Positions 1 through 10,647 of a stretch of DNA of 64,000 nucleotides are shown in pieces. Under the pieces are notes generated by a model. It worked only from the letters and a program-made list of their open reading frames with translations, did no database searches and was not told where the DNA came from. Numbering within the stretch: position 1 is the first letter of the stretch; the number at the start of each line of letters is the position of its first letter. The translations under genes were made by a program, and so were the position numbers. Source of the stretch: Dactylis glomerata (Eukaryota; Streptophyta; Magnoliopsida; Poales; Poaceae); assembly GCA_007115705.1 (NCBI GenBank), contig QXEO01001043.1, forward strand, positions 1,096,585-1,160,584, written 5' to 3'.

Positions 1-615
1 TAATGCAATTATCTGTTGTTCGCAACTTAATACTTCTAGGGTGTTCGGATTGATATCCCAGGGGGTGGATTATTAGTCATAGATGCAGTTGGATGGCGGT
101 CTATGTATTTTGTTGTAATGCCCAGAGTAAATCTCATAGTGATCTTTTTGACATATCACGTTATCTTTATTCTATCAATTGCCCAACTGTAATTTGTTTA
201 CCCAGCATGTGTTATTTTATCTATGGAGAGACACCACTAGTGAACTGTGGACCCCGGTCCTATTTCCATCATATTGCTATCACCTGTTTACTTTACTCGT
301 ACTGTTTACTTTACTCGCATACTATATTGTTTTCCACTCGATACACTCATAACCTTGTTTCAAGCAAACCGGTGAGATTGACAACCTCATCGCAAGTTGG
401 GAACAAAGTATTTGTTTGTGTGTGTGCAGGTTCCACAACACCTTCAGTCGTCATTGTCTCTCTTCTCCTGTTCAATAACCTTGGTTTCTTAAACTGAGGG
501 AAAACTTGCTGCTACACTCATCATACCTTCCTCTTGGGGTTCCCAACGGGCTGGTTATCCACCACGCACAAGGACAGTCTGCTTCCACGTCAACCATACA
601 CCACCACACGCAGCA
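1..615 (+). repeat. E1 5' LTR, 3' part
   Basis: This segment matches the end of the 3' LTR (10028-10642) base for base, with about seven substitutions and no indels. It ends in CA directly before the primer-binding-site spacer. About 985 bp of the LTR lies upstream of the window, judged by the length of the 3' copy. Confidence 0.9.
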
Positions 616-625
616 GCTACTTTTC

Positions 626-643
626 TGGCGCCGTTGCCGGGGA
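626..643 (+). other. Primer binding site of E1, complementary to tRNA-Asp
   Basis: TGGCGCCGTTGCCGGGGA is the reverse complement of the 3' end of plant tRNA-Asp (GTC), ...CCCCGGCAACGGCGCCA. It lies 10 bp after the LTR end, where minus-strand DNA synthesis starts in LTR retrotransposons. The same site recurs in E2 exactly and in E3 with one mismatch. Confidence 0.85.
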
Positions 644-801
644 GGAGAGAAGACTTCTGCGAGGGGAGTTCTTCGCACACACATTCTTTACTTTGTTATT
701 GTTTTGCTTTACTTTATTTATTTTACCTGCATTGCTTTTTATCAAAAACCCAAAAAAAATTAGAATCCTTGGTAGTTGTTATTTCTTTACTTTAGTTTAT
801 C

Positions 802-1386
802 ATGTTGATCCCTAAGTGCGTTCTGGAGGACCTCTCAGTAGGTAGTGGTTCGATTATTGGCAAAAGTAACATTGAGGAGTTCTTTAATCACATTAGTATG
901 CATAAGGAAGTTGAGGAAAAGTCTTTGGTTGAGTTAGCTCCTAGCTATGAAGTTGCTTCTGCTCATTTAGTTCACATGTTAGAAGCTAGGTTTACTAGTC
1001 TTAATCCTTTTATGCACTACATGTTCCTTAAACTTCATGAAATTGAGGATCCCGAAAAGAAAGCTTTTATCTTAGAAACTTTGCACATAGAATTTAGAGA
1101 TGTTGCAATTGAGGCTAGGAAAGTTTTTAAGAAGTTTAATAAGCTTGGCTCGCCTGTTGAAATTGTTGGTACACCCAATGAAGAATCTAAATTGCCAATA
1201 CTTTGTAAGCTTGTAGGAATTCATAATGCCTTGGTAGCTAATACTAGTTGGATTTGTCCTGAAAATCTTTTTGATGAAAATAGTGTACCAAAGCGTGACT
1301 ACAAGGGATATGCAAAACCTCAATTGGATAGTATTCATTTCTTTATTCCTATAGTGGATCCTGATCCCCCTTTCATTAATACTTGA
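802..1386 (+). CDS. Unknown 194-aa protein in the coding slot of E1
   Basis: This is an intact ATG-to-TGA frame of 194 residues placed where gag normally starts, about 160 bp after the primer binding site. The leader before the ATG (an A-rich run, then a T-rich stretch) closely resembles the leader before gag in E2. The protein is mostly polar and probably helical, with the run EDPEKKAFILETLHIEF near residue 82 and a proline-rich end (VDPDPPF). It has no CCHC zinc knuckle, no protease D-S/T-G motif and no polymerase motif, and it does not resemble the E2 gag. The stop lies 15 bp before a conserved hairpin pair. The frame is uninterrupted in a young element, so it may be translated, but I do not recognise a family. 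Confidence 0.55.
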   Translation: MLIPKCVLEDLSVGSGSIIGKSNIEEFFNHISMHKEVEEKSLVELAPSYEVASAHLVHMLEARFTSLNPFMHYMFLKLHEIEDPEKKAFILETLHIEFRDVAIEARKVFKKFNKLGSPVEIVGTPNEESKLPILCKLVGIHNALVANTSWICPENLFDENSVPKRDYKGYAKPQLDSIHFFIPIVDPDPPFINT

Positions 1387-1400
1387 TTCGCAATTTTCTG

Positions 1401-1449
1401 CGCCTAGCTCAAAGGCGTTAAAGAAAAGCACTCTTGGGAGATAACCCAA
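1401..1449 (+). other. Two small hairpins after the E1 coding slot
   Basis: CGCCT (1401-1405), a 7-nt loop and AGGCG (1413-1417) form the first stem. TTGGG (1434-1438), a 6-nt loop and CCCAA (1445-1449) form the second. The block sits immediately after the coding region and recurs at the same place in E2 (23673-23721) and E3 (48963-49010). Its role is unknown; it could act in RNA packaging, 3' processing or translation. Confidence 0.6.
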
Positions 1450-4322
1450 TGTTTTCTTTTCAGTACTTTTTCTTTTATTTGAGTCTTGGAAGTCATTACT
1501 ACTGTAATGACCACTCCTTATCTTGTTTATTTTGTTTTTGTGCCAAGAGAAGCCTCTAATTTGAGTGAGGTAAAGATTTGGGGATGTTGCTGTCCTGAAA
1601 CTGTTTTCGGTGTTGCACCGTAAAAATTCGTGAATATTATCTGTTTATCTTTTGGACCTGCGATTTCTTGTTCATATGCCCCAGGTTATATCCAAACTTT
1701 TGTTAGTTGAACACTTTTTGATTTGAGCAACAGAAAATCCCTCAAAAATTCGACCTTTGTCAGCTGTTCAGTTTTGACAGATTTCTGCCAATATTTGTGT
1801 TTGCCACTTTATCGCTTTCTTTTGAGTTCTTTTGATCACGGAACTTTTTGGGAGGTTGCTACAGTAGTATATGCTATATATGTGGTGGTTTTGAGTTGAA
1901 ACCTGAAGCAAATAGAGGATTGATTATATATTATGCTTGCACTAATGTTGCTAATAGAATTGTGTTTAGTTTTGTATGAAGGAAGTTTTCAAGTGTAGGG
2001 ATTGGAGAATGATGAGATGAGTTGAAGAATGGACAAAAGCTCAAGCTTGGGGATGCCCATGCATCACCCCAAGAAATATCCAAGAAGTACAAGCGTCAAA
2101 GCTTGGGGATGCCCCCGAGGCACCCCTTCTTCATCGGCAAAAATCAGGTCACCTTTCAAAACACTATATTTTTATTGCTTCATGCACTATGTGTTTTTCT
2201 TGGAGCGTCAGTTGTTTTAGTTTTCTTAGTTGGTTTAGTTTGTTTGTTTGCTGCAATAAATGGTTGGACCCCAACAAATTTCTTTTGGAGAAGTTGCCTC
2301 GTTTTCATTTGCCAAGAACGCTCTAGTTTTCACTCTTATTTAAAATTGAGCATTCTTCTTTTTCTGCTACTGCTTTTGGTTTTCGTTTTCGCCTTGATTT
2401 GCATTCAGACCTTGTCATATATTTTCATCAAGGTGTATTTTTGCCTCTGATCTTTATTGGTTTTCATCAAATGAGGTGTTTATAAAAATTTCAAATGGTG
2501 TTGGAAAAGAGAAAAAGATTTGTGCAAAATAGTGGTACAAGAAGGAGCTTGTGTAGACTGTGGCTTAGGCTTTTTCATGTCATGCTTGATGTCTTTTTGA
2601 TAGTATGCTTAGTGGTTTTGCTGTAGCATGACTTGTCTCAAATAACTGAGATTGCTTAATGAGCCTTTGAAAAAATCATGCGTTGTTTTTATTGTATGGA
2701 AGCATTATTTTGGTTTTCTCCTTGATGCTTTATTTGGGTTGACTTGGCGCATGCTCACACATGTTATACTCTTACAAAGTCGCCAATAGCCTTCATGATC
2801 ATTTAGTTTTTGACTTTTGATGCCATCTTATGCTTCTTTTAATGTCGCTTTGTCGCTTTGCATGATTATGGCCATTATTGCTCTCTTAGTTGGTCGCTCC
2901 CAGTCTTTTGCTAGCCCTCGCCTTGTACTGAGTATGAGCTCTACTCGTGCATCCAACTCCTAAAAGCCAAAGTTTTCCAAAGTGTCCACCATACATACCT
3001 ACTAGCAATTTGCTATTCCAAGTAAATTTCACTTGCTTTTATTTTCTCTTCAAATTAAACTCTTACCACTGTTATGCGAAATTCGGTTAGTAAAGCTCTC
3101 ACGAACCGGAAGGCACACTTTACTTTTTCCTATTCTTAAAAATTTGACATTGTGGTCTCTTATGTTGAGTTGTTATGCTTGCAAGTTGTAAGTTGGATTC
3201 TAGCCCATCCATGCTGTCATGGGCAAGCTTTCAACATTGCACTTCTTATTTGAGTTGATATCGTGATCTTTTGTTTATGGATGCCCGCGGTGTGAAATGA
3301 ATTGGGAATCTTGTGGGGATCATGGAGTTTGTATATGTGTTATGGAAATGCCGGGCCGCCAATCTAAGCCATGCATAATTCATGGTGGAAATTTGCAGCA
3401 TACCCATGGTGAACATTCGACGACGCATCTCATAATAAAAAGCTAAACAAAAGGCAAATAAAAGAGATGTCGAGGTGTTCATTGTCTGCTTGTCCTGTCA
3501 TTTTGGTGTGGGCTTGTTCCATGTCATCGGGCACGGAGGTACCCCATTGGCGGTTCTCAGTGATATGCATATACTTACAATGACAAGAGCCTTGCTTGGG
3601 ACTCTAAGTAAAGTAGCATGAGGTTTGGGTACTCGTATTCATGGGGCACGAGGTTTTCAACTTATGATTTGTCAAGCATATGCATCATAATTGTTCTCGC
3701 ATTAACTTTAACCATTCAAGATGCTTATGATGGGGGCAATGAGAGCTCAAAGCCGGTAAGTACCATAATTTTTGAAGGTTATAAAACTTGCAATCACTGC
3801 TTCCCTCTGCGAAGGGCCTTTCTTTTACTTTTATGTTGAGTCACCACCTTCTTTCTTTATGCACCATTAAGAGAGCATAGTTGTCATTCTTAGTGTGATA
3901 TGCATTGTCCCAAAGTTCATTGATTGATTCATATTGTTGGTTTCACTTGTTCTTAAATTATTTGTATCTAGTCGCCCTCTTAAACTTGAAGGTGTCCTAT
4001 GCATTTATGTTTTGCTCTCTTTGAAGGACAAGCTGAAAACCATTTGTATGTTTTTCCTTATGATGTGAACACACGTTTGACTTTCATTGTTTCATTTTCA
4101 TGATCTTTTGTTTGTGTTCATTTGCATGTTTACAACATGGTTGCTAAGTTTCTTATTGTCATGATTATATCTTCATGCCCATGTTTTGAGTTCTATTTGA
4201 TCCCAGCTCACCAATGCTTACATATATGAACAAGATTGTGTAGGTGCATGTCACCTCAAAAATTATTCTTTTGTTATCACTTACCTACTCGAGGACGAGC
4301 AGGAGTTAAGCTTGGGGATGTT
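1450..4322 (+). repeat. E1 3' noncoding region with three polypurine-tract-like motifs
   Basis: This is the noncoding internal half of E1, nearly identical to the mirror-image stretch 20798-23672 in E2. The motif AAGCTTGGGGATG occurs at 2043-2055, 2099-2111 and 4308-4320. The last copy abuts the 3' LTR and is therefore the likely polypurine tract. Short ORFs on both strands here look incidental. Confidence 0.7.
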
Positions 4323-7300
4323 TGATACGTCTCAAACGTATCTATAATTTTTGATGCTCCATGCTTGTTTTTACACCATTTGCCTATTGTTTCGTTACAC
4401 TTAGTGGCATTTTTATGTTTTTTCCAGAACTAACCTATTAACGAAGTGCCACAGTGCCAGTTTCCTGTTTTCTGCTGTTTTTGTTTTTCAGAAGTGATAC
4501 ACAGGAAATATTCTCAGAATTGGACGAAACAAGTTCCTAAAGTCTTATTTTACCCGGAAGCTTCCAGAGATCCAAAGAGGAGTAGGAGGAGAGGCACCAG
4601 GGGCCCACACACAGGGGCGGCGCGGCCAGCCCCTGGTGTAACACCCCCGAATTTATAACAAATTCGAAGTGCCCGTTATGTAATCCATCACAATCCCAGA
4701 ATCATTGTTGTGATTTACATAACGTAGTTGATATCACAGTCATAGACATTAATAGTAAATAAAGGGGATTACATAGGTGGTCGCACAGACCAAACCTTAC
4801 ATTACGTCAACATGCAGCGGAATAACACATTGGGTCCATATTGTCGAGCTTCAACCGCACAGGCAAAGCAGACAGTAGGAAACGAGCCTAATTCGCAAAG
4901 CCGTCAATGAGTCCTTCCTTCTTGATCTTGCTCCTTCAAGTCTGGCCAAGTTAATAGCCAGGGACACAGCCATGAGTACATTGGATGCACTCGCAAACCA
5001 TCTTATAAACAAAGTGATGAAATAGATATGCATGGTTGATATGGTGGACTAAGCACTAAGTTTATTTGCAAAAAGCTAGTTTGTTTCCCAAGAATTTTCA
5101 TTAGTAGAGAAGAAGATTTAATTATCTAGGTTAAATCTAAAGAGGAACTTCAAGTGTTGGTCACCTTCAAAGTTCAAGTCAAGTCATTCACCAAGTTCAC
5201 CTCAAGTTGTTATCAATCTTGACAAAAGTCAAGTACAGCTTGCCAACTGTCCATGACCGCGGACGCGGCTATTCGAATAGTTTGAAAACCTCTGCAGAGG
5301 GGTACACTTTACCCACAAGATTCGATACATCTGCCGGGAGAAATCCACGGATCGTCATACACAAAGTATGCGAGGTTCAGATAATCAAACAAAATCTTTC
5401 ACTTGCCTACTTTAGTATAGGATCCTCCCTACGAGTCCAGATACGGAATGGAACTCATAGTTTTTCCGGCTACAGGGTGCTGTATTTTGGACTCCCATAG
5501 TCTGTGGTATCCTCCATCACAGCTATGGCAAGTCCCGGCTTCGGGGGCGTCCCGCAAGATCCATCCCCTATAAGTTCAATGAGGTCTCCCATACTAAAGC
5601 AAACAAACTACGGACTAAGCCCCTTCCCATATAGGGGTAATGTGGTCGTACGGTATGGTTGGCTCACATAGTACATCACTTATTATCATTTAGCAAATAC
5701 ATTCCATAGTCCTTAGTCAAGATTATTTTCCTTCATAAAACCATCATGTGGGAGAAGTCTCCAATTCAAACCTTCAAGTTCAAGTCACCAGTTTCAAGTA
5801 AGGTTCCCCTTATAGATGGCCTCAATTTTATTAGCGACTAAGCAACTACTATGAGTGATGCTATCACTAAGGGAATGTTGGATAAACTCAGTTTGATGCT
5901 CTTGTTAAGCAAGACATCACTACACAATTATTGTTCTACTCTAGTAATTCAATCATGCAATTTAATTTTGAAAGCAAGTAAATATGCAAGTTGAAATCTA
6001 GGTATTTGATCATGATTCAAAAGATGGCTTGCCTGGCTTGGCAATGTCAAAATAGTCTTCATCTTCATCTTCGGTTGATTGATCTCCATCTCCATTTCTT
6101 GGTGAACTTCGGAATCCATTCTCCTTACCCTCGTTGTCGTATAATCGTCAGAAAGAAAATAGGCATACAATCACCACTCAATTCACAAGCAACACATATT
6201 CAAGCAAATAAGGATACTTGGGTAAGGGGAGCGATCTAGGTAGTCTATGGAGAGTGGTTTCGATTTAATTGAATCCATAAAGATGAGATTATTGCTTTCT
6301 TGACTTAAGTGAGGATTTAATTTACTTTGAATCAGGAAATATCTCTTGCAAGTCCTTATTGACCATGGTCATAGACCACAAGTAGATATTCAAGATTAGG
6401 GTTCAACCAACGAGGATTCATAGGATTTATAGTATTTCTCTTTTATTGAAGCCATTTCTAGTTTACAACTATTTAGTGATCAAGTTTGAATCTATAAGTG
6501 CAATATATTAATCCTAGTTGACTTGGATCAGGGGCTATAGATTAATATCTGAAAATGTGGTTGATTAGAATTGGTTTTATATTATTTCCATATTTTGAGA
6601 TTGGTGTGCAAGTTTGAGTTTCTGATTACTACTATGTAGTATTTAATTTCCAAATACTTCCTACAAGCTCACATGGACTAAGATCCATACCTATAGATAG
6701 GTATTTGGAAATATGGTTTAACAATAAGAGTTCCATAAAAATTTCGATTATAGATTTGAGTTTAATAAAATCCTATATGGCAAATGCTTATATAACCATA
6801 TAGGTAAATAGCATTTACTTTAAAAGGTTCAAAATGAGATCTAATGGTATAGGCAGATGGGTATCACTCATTGTGAATTTCTAAAGTTGGATTTATATTT
6901 TTAGGAATTTTATTTGATTTGATATGGATTTTCTAAGGTGGAAAAGATCATGTTTTGTTATTTTTACTGCAACCACTATGTAAATCTAATGGTGTTAAAA
7001 CCACTTCTAATGGATAGCTCATGTTCTAAGGTTTCCAAAGAGTGTTTACTTGCTAGATTTTGATCTCTAAATCACTAGGAATTAAGTTTTGAAGTTGCAG
7101 TAATTAATACAATTATAGAACTGATTCTCAAAAAAAAACAAAGAGTGGACTGGAATCTAAAACGGGCCAGGGAGACGAAGTCGGCTGGCCCAACTAGCAT
7201 TTCTCGGGTGAACAGAGGAAAAAAAAAGCTGACATGGAGGCCCCACTGGTCAGAACTTAAAGCGAACCGGTACGCTCGTCTTCCTCGTCTCGAGTGGAAA

Positions 7301-10300
7301 CTCACCGGCGGTACTGCAAGGAAGAGGGCGGCGATGGGGGCAGCATAGAGGAAGCGGAGCTCGTCGGTGATGAAGCAGAAAAGGTGGAGGAACTCCTCCT
7401 CCGTCACTTCTGACCAGCGGCGGCGCGAGAGGTGGTCAGGTTTGCCGGAGCCAGAGGCGGTGTCCGGCGGAGCGGCATCGACGGGGGGCTCGAACGAGAG
7501 GGAGATGGAGCTTGGGACCTTGTCTGGGAGGTTTCTGGTGGTGGGGTGAGTTCCATGGCGAGGTTGGGGAGCTTTTTATAGGCTCGGGAGGTCGGGGCGC
7601 GGTGGTGTCCAGGAGGTGGGCGCGGCATGGTCTCGTTGAAGCTGCAGTGGCCGGGAGGGTCGGGGGAGCGTGGGCGGCGTCTGCGGGTGTCGGGGTGATG
7701 TCGGAAGCCCAGTGGCGCAGCAGGGTGACGAGGGGAGCAGTGGAGAGCAGTGGCCAGTGGTGGGGGTCCGGGTGTGTTTTCCCTGCTCTTCCATGCCTCA
7801 CGGCCCGGGGTCTGGGCAGGGGAGACAGGGGGTCGACAGAGGAGAGGGAGAAGGTGTCCTCGGGTACGGCTAGGTCGGCTAGGTCGTACGGCAGTGGCGT
7901 CATCCACAGCAACTCAATTTTTCTGAAAATTCGCTCACAGGGTGTTCGACGAAATGCCCGCAAGAAGTAAAACTTCAAATTTTTGAAATTTTCAAATTGG
8001 GTTGGTCACTATATTGGATAGGGATTCTAAAACAATTTTTGTTAGGTCAAGAGGTGGTGTTTTGCTTCAGGGCTATTTTGAATTTGGCGTTGTCATATGT
8101 TTCAGATTCAAACTTTGTCAGATGTTTGTGTGGGTTTCTGGTTTGAGTTTTTGTTGGAAATCCTTTGGTTGAGTTAGTATGTGATCTGGTCAAGCTCAAC
8201 TAACTGACCACACTCTTACTTGAGTTACAGATTTCTTATTCTAAGTGTCCAAAGTAGGGTAGTCAATAATATTTTGTAGATCAAACTTTTATTTTCCTTT
8301 CTTTATTTCTTTTGCTTCTGGTTTCTTTAGCTCTTGTGGTACTTCTCTAATGCTTCTGCTAGTTGGGTGTGGCTTATCTAAACAATGCACAACCAATTAT
8401 AACACACATGAAATCATAAAAGACCTATATTAAACATCTATGCATACATGCAATATGGAGTGCAAAAGTTTTATCTTGGTCCAAAGGTGTTGGTTTTCTT
8501 GGAGATGACATGGAGTTGGGAATGACCTCTTATTTGAATTCAAACTTTGGTAGAAATTTAAATAGGTTTCCAAGTAGTTTTTGGTTTCAAACTTTGCAGG
8601 CTTTGATTGAATATAACTTGTTCTTATCTGTGGTGGAGAGGTGCATGATGGTCCAGTTCAAGAATTTCTTAGTACAAAGGGGTAAAGTAGTGTAATCAGT
8701 AATATTTGGAAGATAGCTTTTCTTATCTTTCCGATTCAGGGTTTTGGTGTTTCTTCTCATTTCTTTATGTTTTCTTCCTGGTTGCATGGGATGGGATGAC
8801 TTTGTTTATTTGAACGATGTTTCCCAAATGGATTTGGCCTGCACTTATGCAAGATTGAAATATATAGAAAAACTATTTTGATTAACTCATTTAATAAGCA
8901 CAGGTCTTATTTTTGGTCTTCAAGTTTGGCTAAGAAATCAGGGGAGGTTTTCAAAGGGTTAATATTTGGAATAAGGTAGTATATACATACAAATCATTTT
9001 GGAAATCTTCACTTGATGAAGAGAAAAAAATTGATTTTTGAAAATGGGATCTTTTTATTCTACTGTTTTAAAAAAACAATCTAGGTTTCTTGAAATAAGA
9101 TTTTACTTCCTTTCCAAATAGTTTCTTTTTGGAGGGTTTAAATTGTTTGGCTCAAAGGATTTGTTTTCAAACCTTTCTCAGATTCTTTCTTTTTATTTGA
9201 AGCATGGGAGCAAATGCTCAAACTCAGAAGTTTCGAAAAGGCAAGAAATTAATCTTGTATTCAAAATAAAAGTTTTTGTTGGCTCCAAAATTTGGTATTT
9301 TGATAAATTCCATTTAGTTCTATTTTCCAAAAACTTGGGTTGTTACACCTGGCCCGCGCCACCCCCATGTGAGGGTGCCTGGCCCCTCCTCTGACATCGC
9401 CCCTTCACCTATAAAGACCCCCCGACGAGAAAAACCTAAAGCCCCGATCAGTTTTCCAGAACACATCGTGATCTGCCGCCGCCGTCGACCCGAAGATCGA
9501 GAGGGTCCAGAAGCTCTTCCCGGCACCCTGCCGGAGAGGGGAATTGCCACCGGAGGTCTTCTTCATCGCCATGCTTGCCTCCGGAGCGATGAGTGAGTAG
9601 TCTACCTTGGACTATGGGTCCATAGCAGTAGCTAGATGGTTGTCTTCTCCACTATGTGCTTCATGTTTAGATCTCATGAGCTGCCATACATGATTGAGAT
9701 CACCGTTATGTAATTCTACATGTTTGGTTTGTTGGGATCCGATGAATATTGGTGTTTATGATTAAGTTGTTGTACTGAATTATATCTTTTGTTATCTCTA
9801 TGTTGTTTATGATCTTGCATGCTCTCCGTTGTTAGTAGCTATCTTGGCCGAGTAGTTGCTAGTGACTCCAAGAGGGGGTATTTATGCTCGATAGTGGGTT
9901 CATGCCTCAATTTCACCTGGGCGAGTGACAGAAACCTCTAAGGTGGTAGATGTGCTGTTGCTACTAGGGAGAAAACAACATTCATATGCTCAAGGGCATA
10001 TGCTTTGTTTACATTACACACTTTGCTTAATGCAATTATCTGTTGTTCGCAACTTAATACTTCTAGGGTGTTCAGATTGATATCCCAGGGGGTGGATTAT
10101 TAGTCATAGATGCAGTTGGATGGCGGTCTATGTATTTTGTTGTAATGCCCAGAGTAAATCTCATAGTGATCTTCTTGACATATCACGTTATCTTTATTCT
10201 ATCAATTGCCCAACTGTAATTTGTTTACCCAGCATGTGTTATTTTATCTATGGAGAGACACCACTAGTGAACTGTGGACCCCGGTCCTATTTCCATCATA

Positions 10301-10642
10301 TTACTATCACCTGTTTACTTTACTTGTACTGTTTACTTTACTTGCATACTATATTGTTTTCCACTCGATACACTCATAACCTTGTTTCAAGCAAACCGGT
10401 GAGATTGACAACCTCATCGCAAGTTGGGAACAAAGTATTTGTTTGTGTGTGTGCAGGTTCCACAACACCTTCAGTCGTCATTGTCTCTCTTCTCCTGTTC
10501 GATAACCTTGGTTTCTTAAACTGAGGGAAAACTTGCTGCTACACTCATCATACCTTCCTCTTGGGGTTCCCAACGGGCTGGTTATCCACCACGCACAAGA
10601 ACAGTCTGCTTCCACGTCAACCATACACCACCACACGCAGCA
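4323..10642 (+). repeat. E1 3' LTR, split by a nested solo LTR
   Basis: The LTR runs 4323-4636 and resumes at 9353, since 9348-9352 is the duplicated target of the nested insertion, then continues to 10642. It totals about 1.6 kb. It starts TGATACGTCTC and ends in CA. A TATA box (TATAAAG) lies at about 9410 in the U3 part. Confidence 0.88.
4637..9347 (-). mobile_element. Solo LTR, 4.7 kb, Gypsy-type, nested in the E1 3' LTR
   Basis: The insertion runs TGTAACACCC...TTGTTACA and is flanked by a perfect 5-bp duplication, CCTGG (4632-4636 and 9348-9352). Only one LTR copy is present and there is no primer binding site or coding region, which fits a solo LTR left by unequal recombination. A minus-strand TATA box at 7572-7580, within a GC-rich promoter-like stretch (about 7140-7910), sets the orientation. 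Parts of it match the solo LTR at 27912-32366 in reverse order, for example the segments around 4930-5000 and 5230-5320. The GC-rich ORFs inside are LTR sequence, not genes. Confidence 0.8.
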
Positions 10643-10647
10643 GTGTC

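Larger units (their letters stand above)
1..10642 (+). mobile_element. E1: non-autonomous Sabrina/WHAM-like Gypsy LTR retrotransposon (5' end off window)
   Basis: The window opens inside the 5' LTR, which ends in CA at 615. A tRNA-Asp primer binding site follows at 626-643, then a 194-aa ORF, about 2.9 kb of noncoding sequence, and a 3' LTR that starts TGATACGTCTC at 4323 and ends CAGCA at 10642. The 3' LTR is split by a solo LTR at 4637-9347. Positions 1-615 align with 10028-10642 without gaps. The right-hand TSD would be GTGTC (10643-10647); its partner is outside the window. No reverse transcriptase, RNase H or integrase is visible, so the element depends on enzymes from elsewhere. The family name rests on remembered LTR termini, not on a search. 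Confidence 0.85.

Noticed and set aside
626..643. Possible tRNA-Asp gene
   Set aside because: Only the 18-nt complement of the tRNA 3' end is present, next to an LTR; no cloverleaf exists.
2022..2450. Hydrophobic open frame in the E1 3' region with possible membrane segments, seen also in E2, which could suggest an env-like gene
   Set aside because: The frame opens without ATG, the sense strand is T-rich (which yields Leu/Phe/Val by composition), the C-terminus differs between E1 and E2, and the frame is broken in E3.
3246..3482. 78-codon antisense open frame in E1 with a counterpart at 21638-21874 in E2
   Set aside because: The two copies are nearly identical at DNA level, so conservation of the frame carries little information, and E3 lacks the region.
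7404..7978. Overlapping GC-rich open frames on both strands, up to 180 codons
   Set aside because: They lie in the promoter-like part of the solo LTR at 4637-9347, overlap each other in several frames and show no domain; composition explains them.
4637..9347. Interpretation as a DNA transposon because of the TGTAACA/TTGTTACA inverted ends
   Set aside because: TG...CA ends with a 5-bp duplication, an internal TATA box and a related copy elsewhere fit an LTR better.
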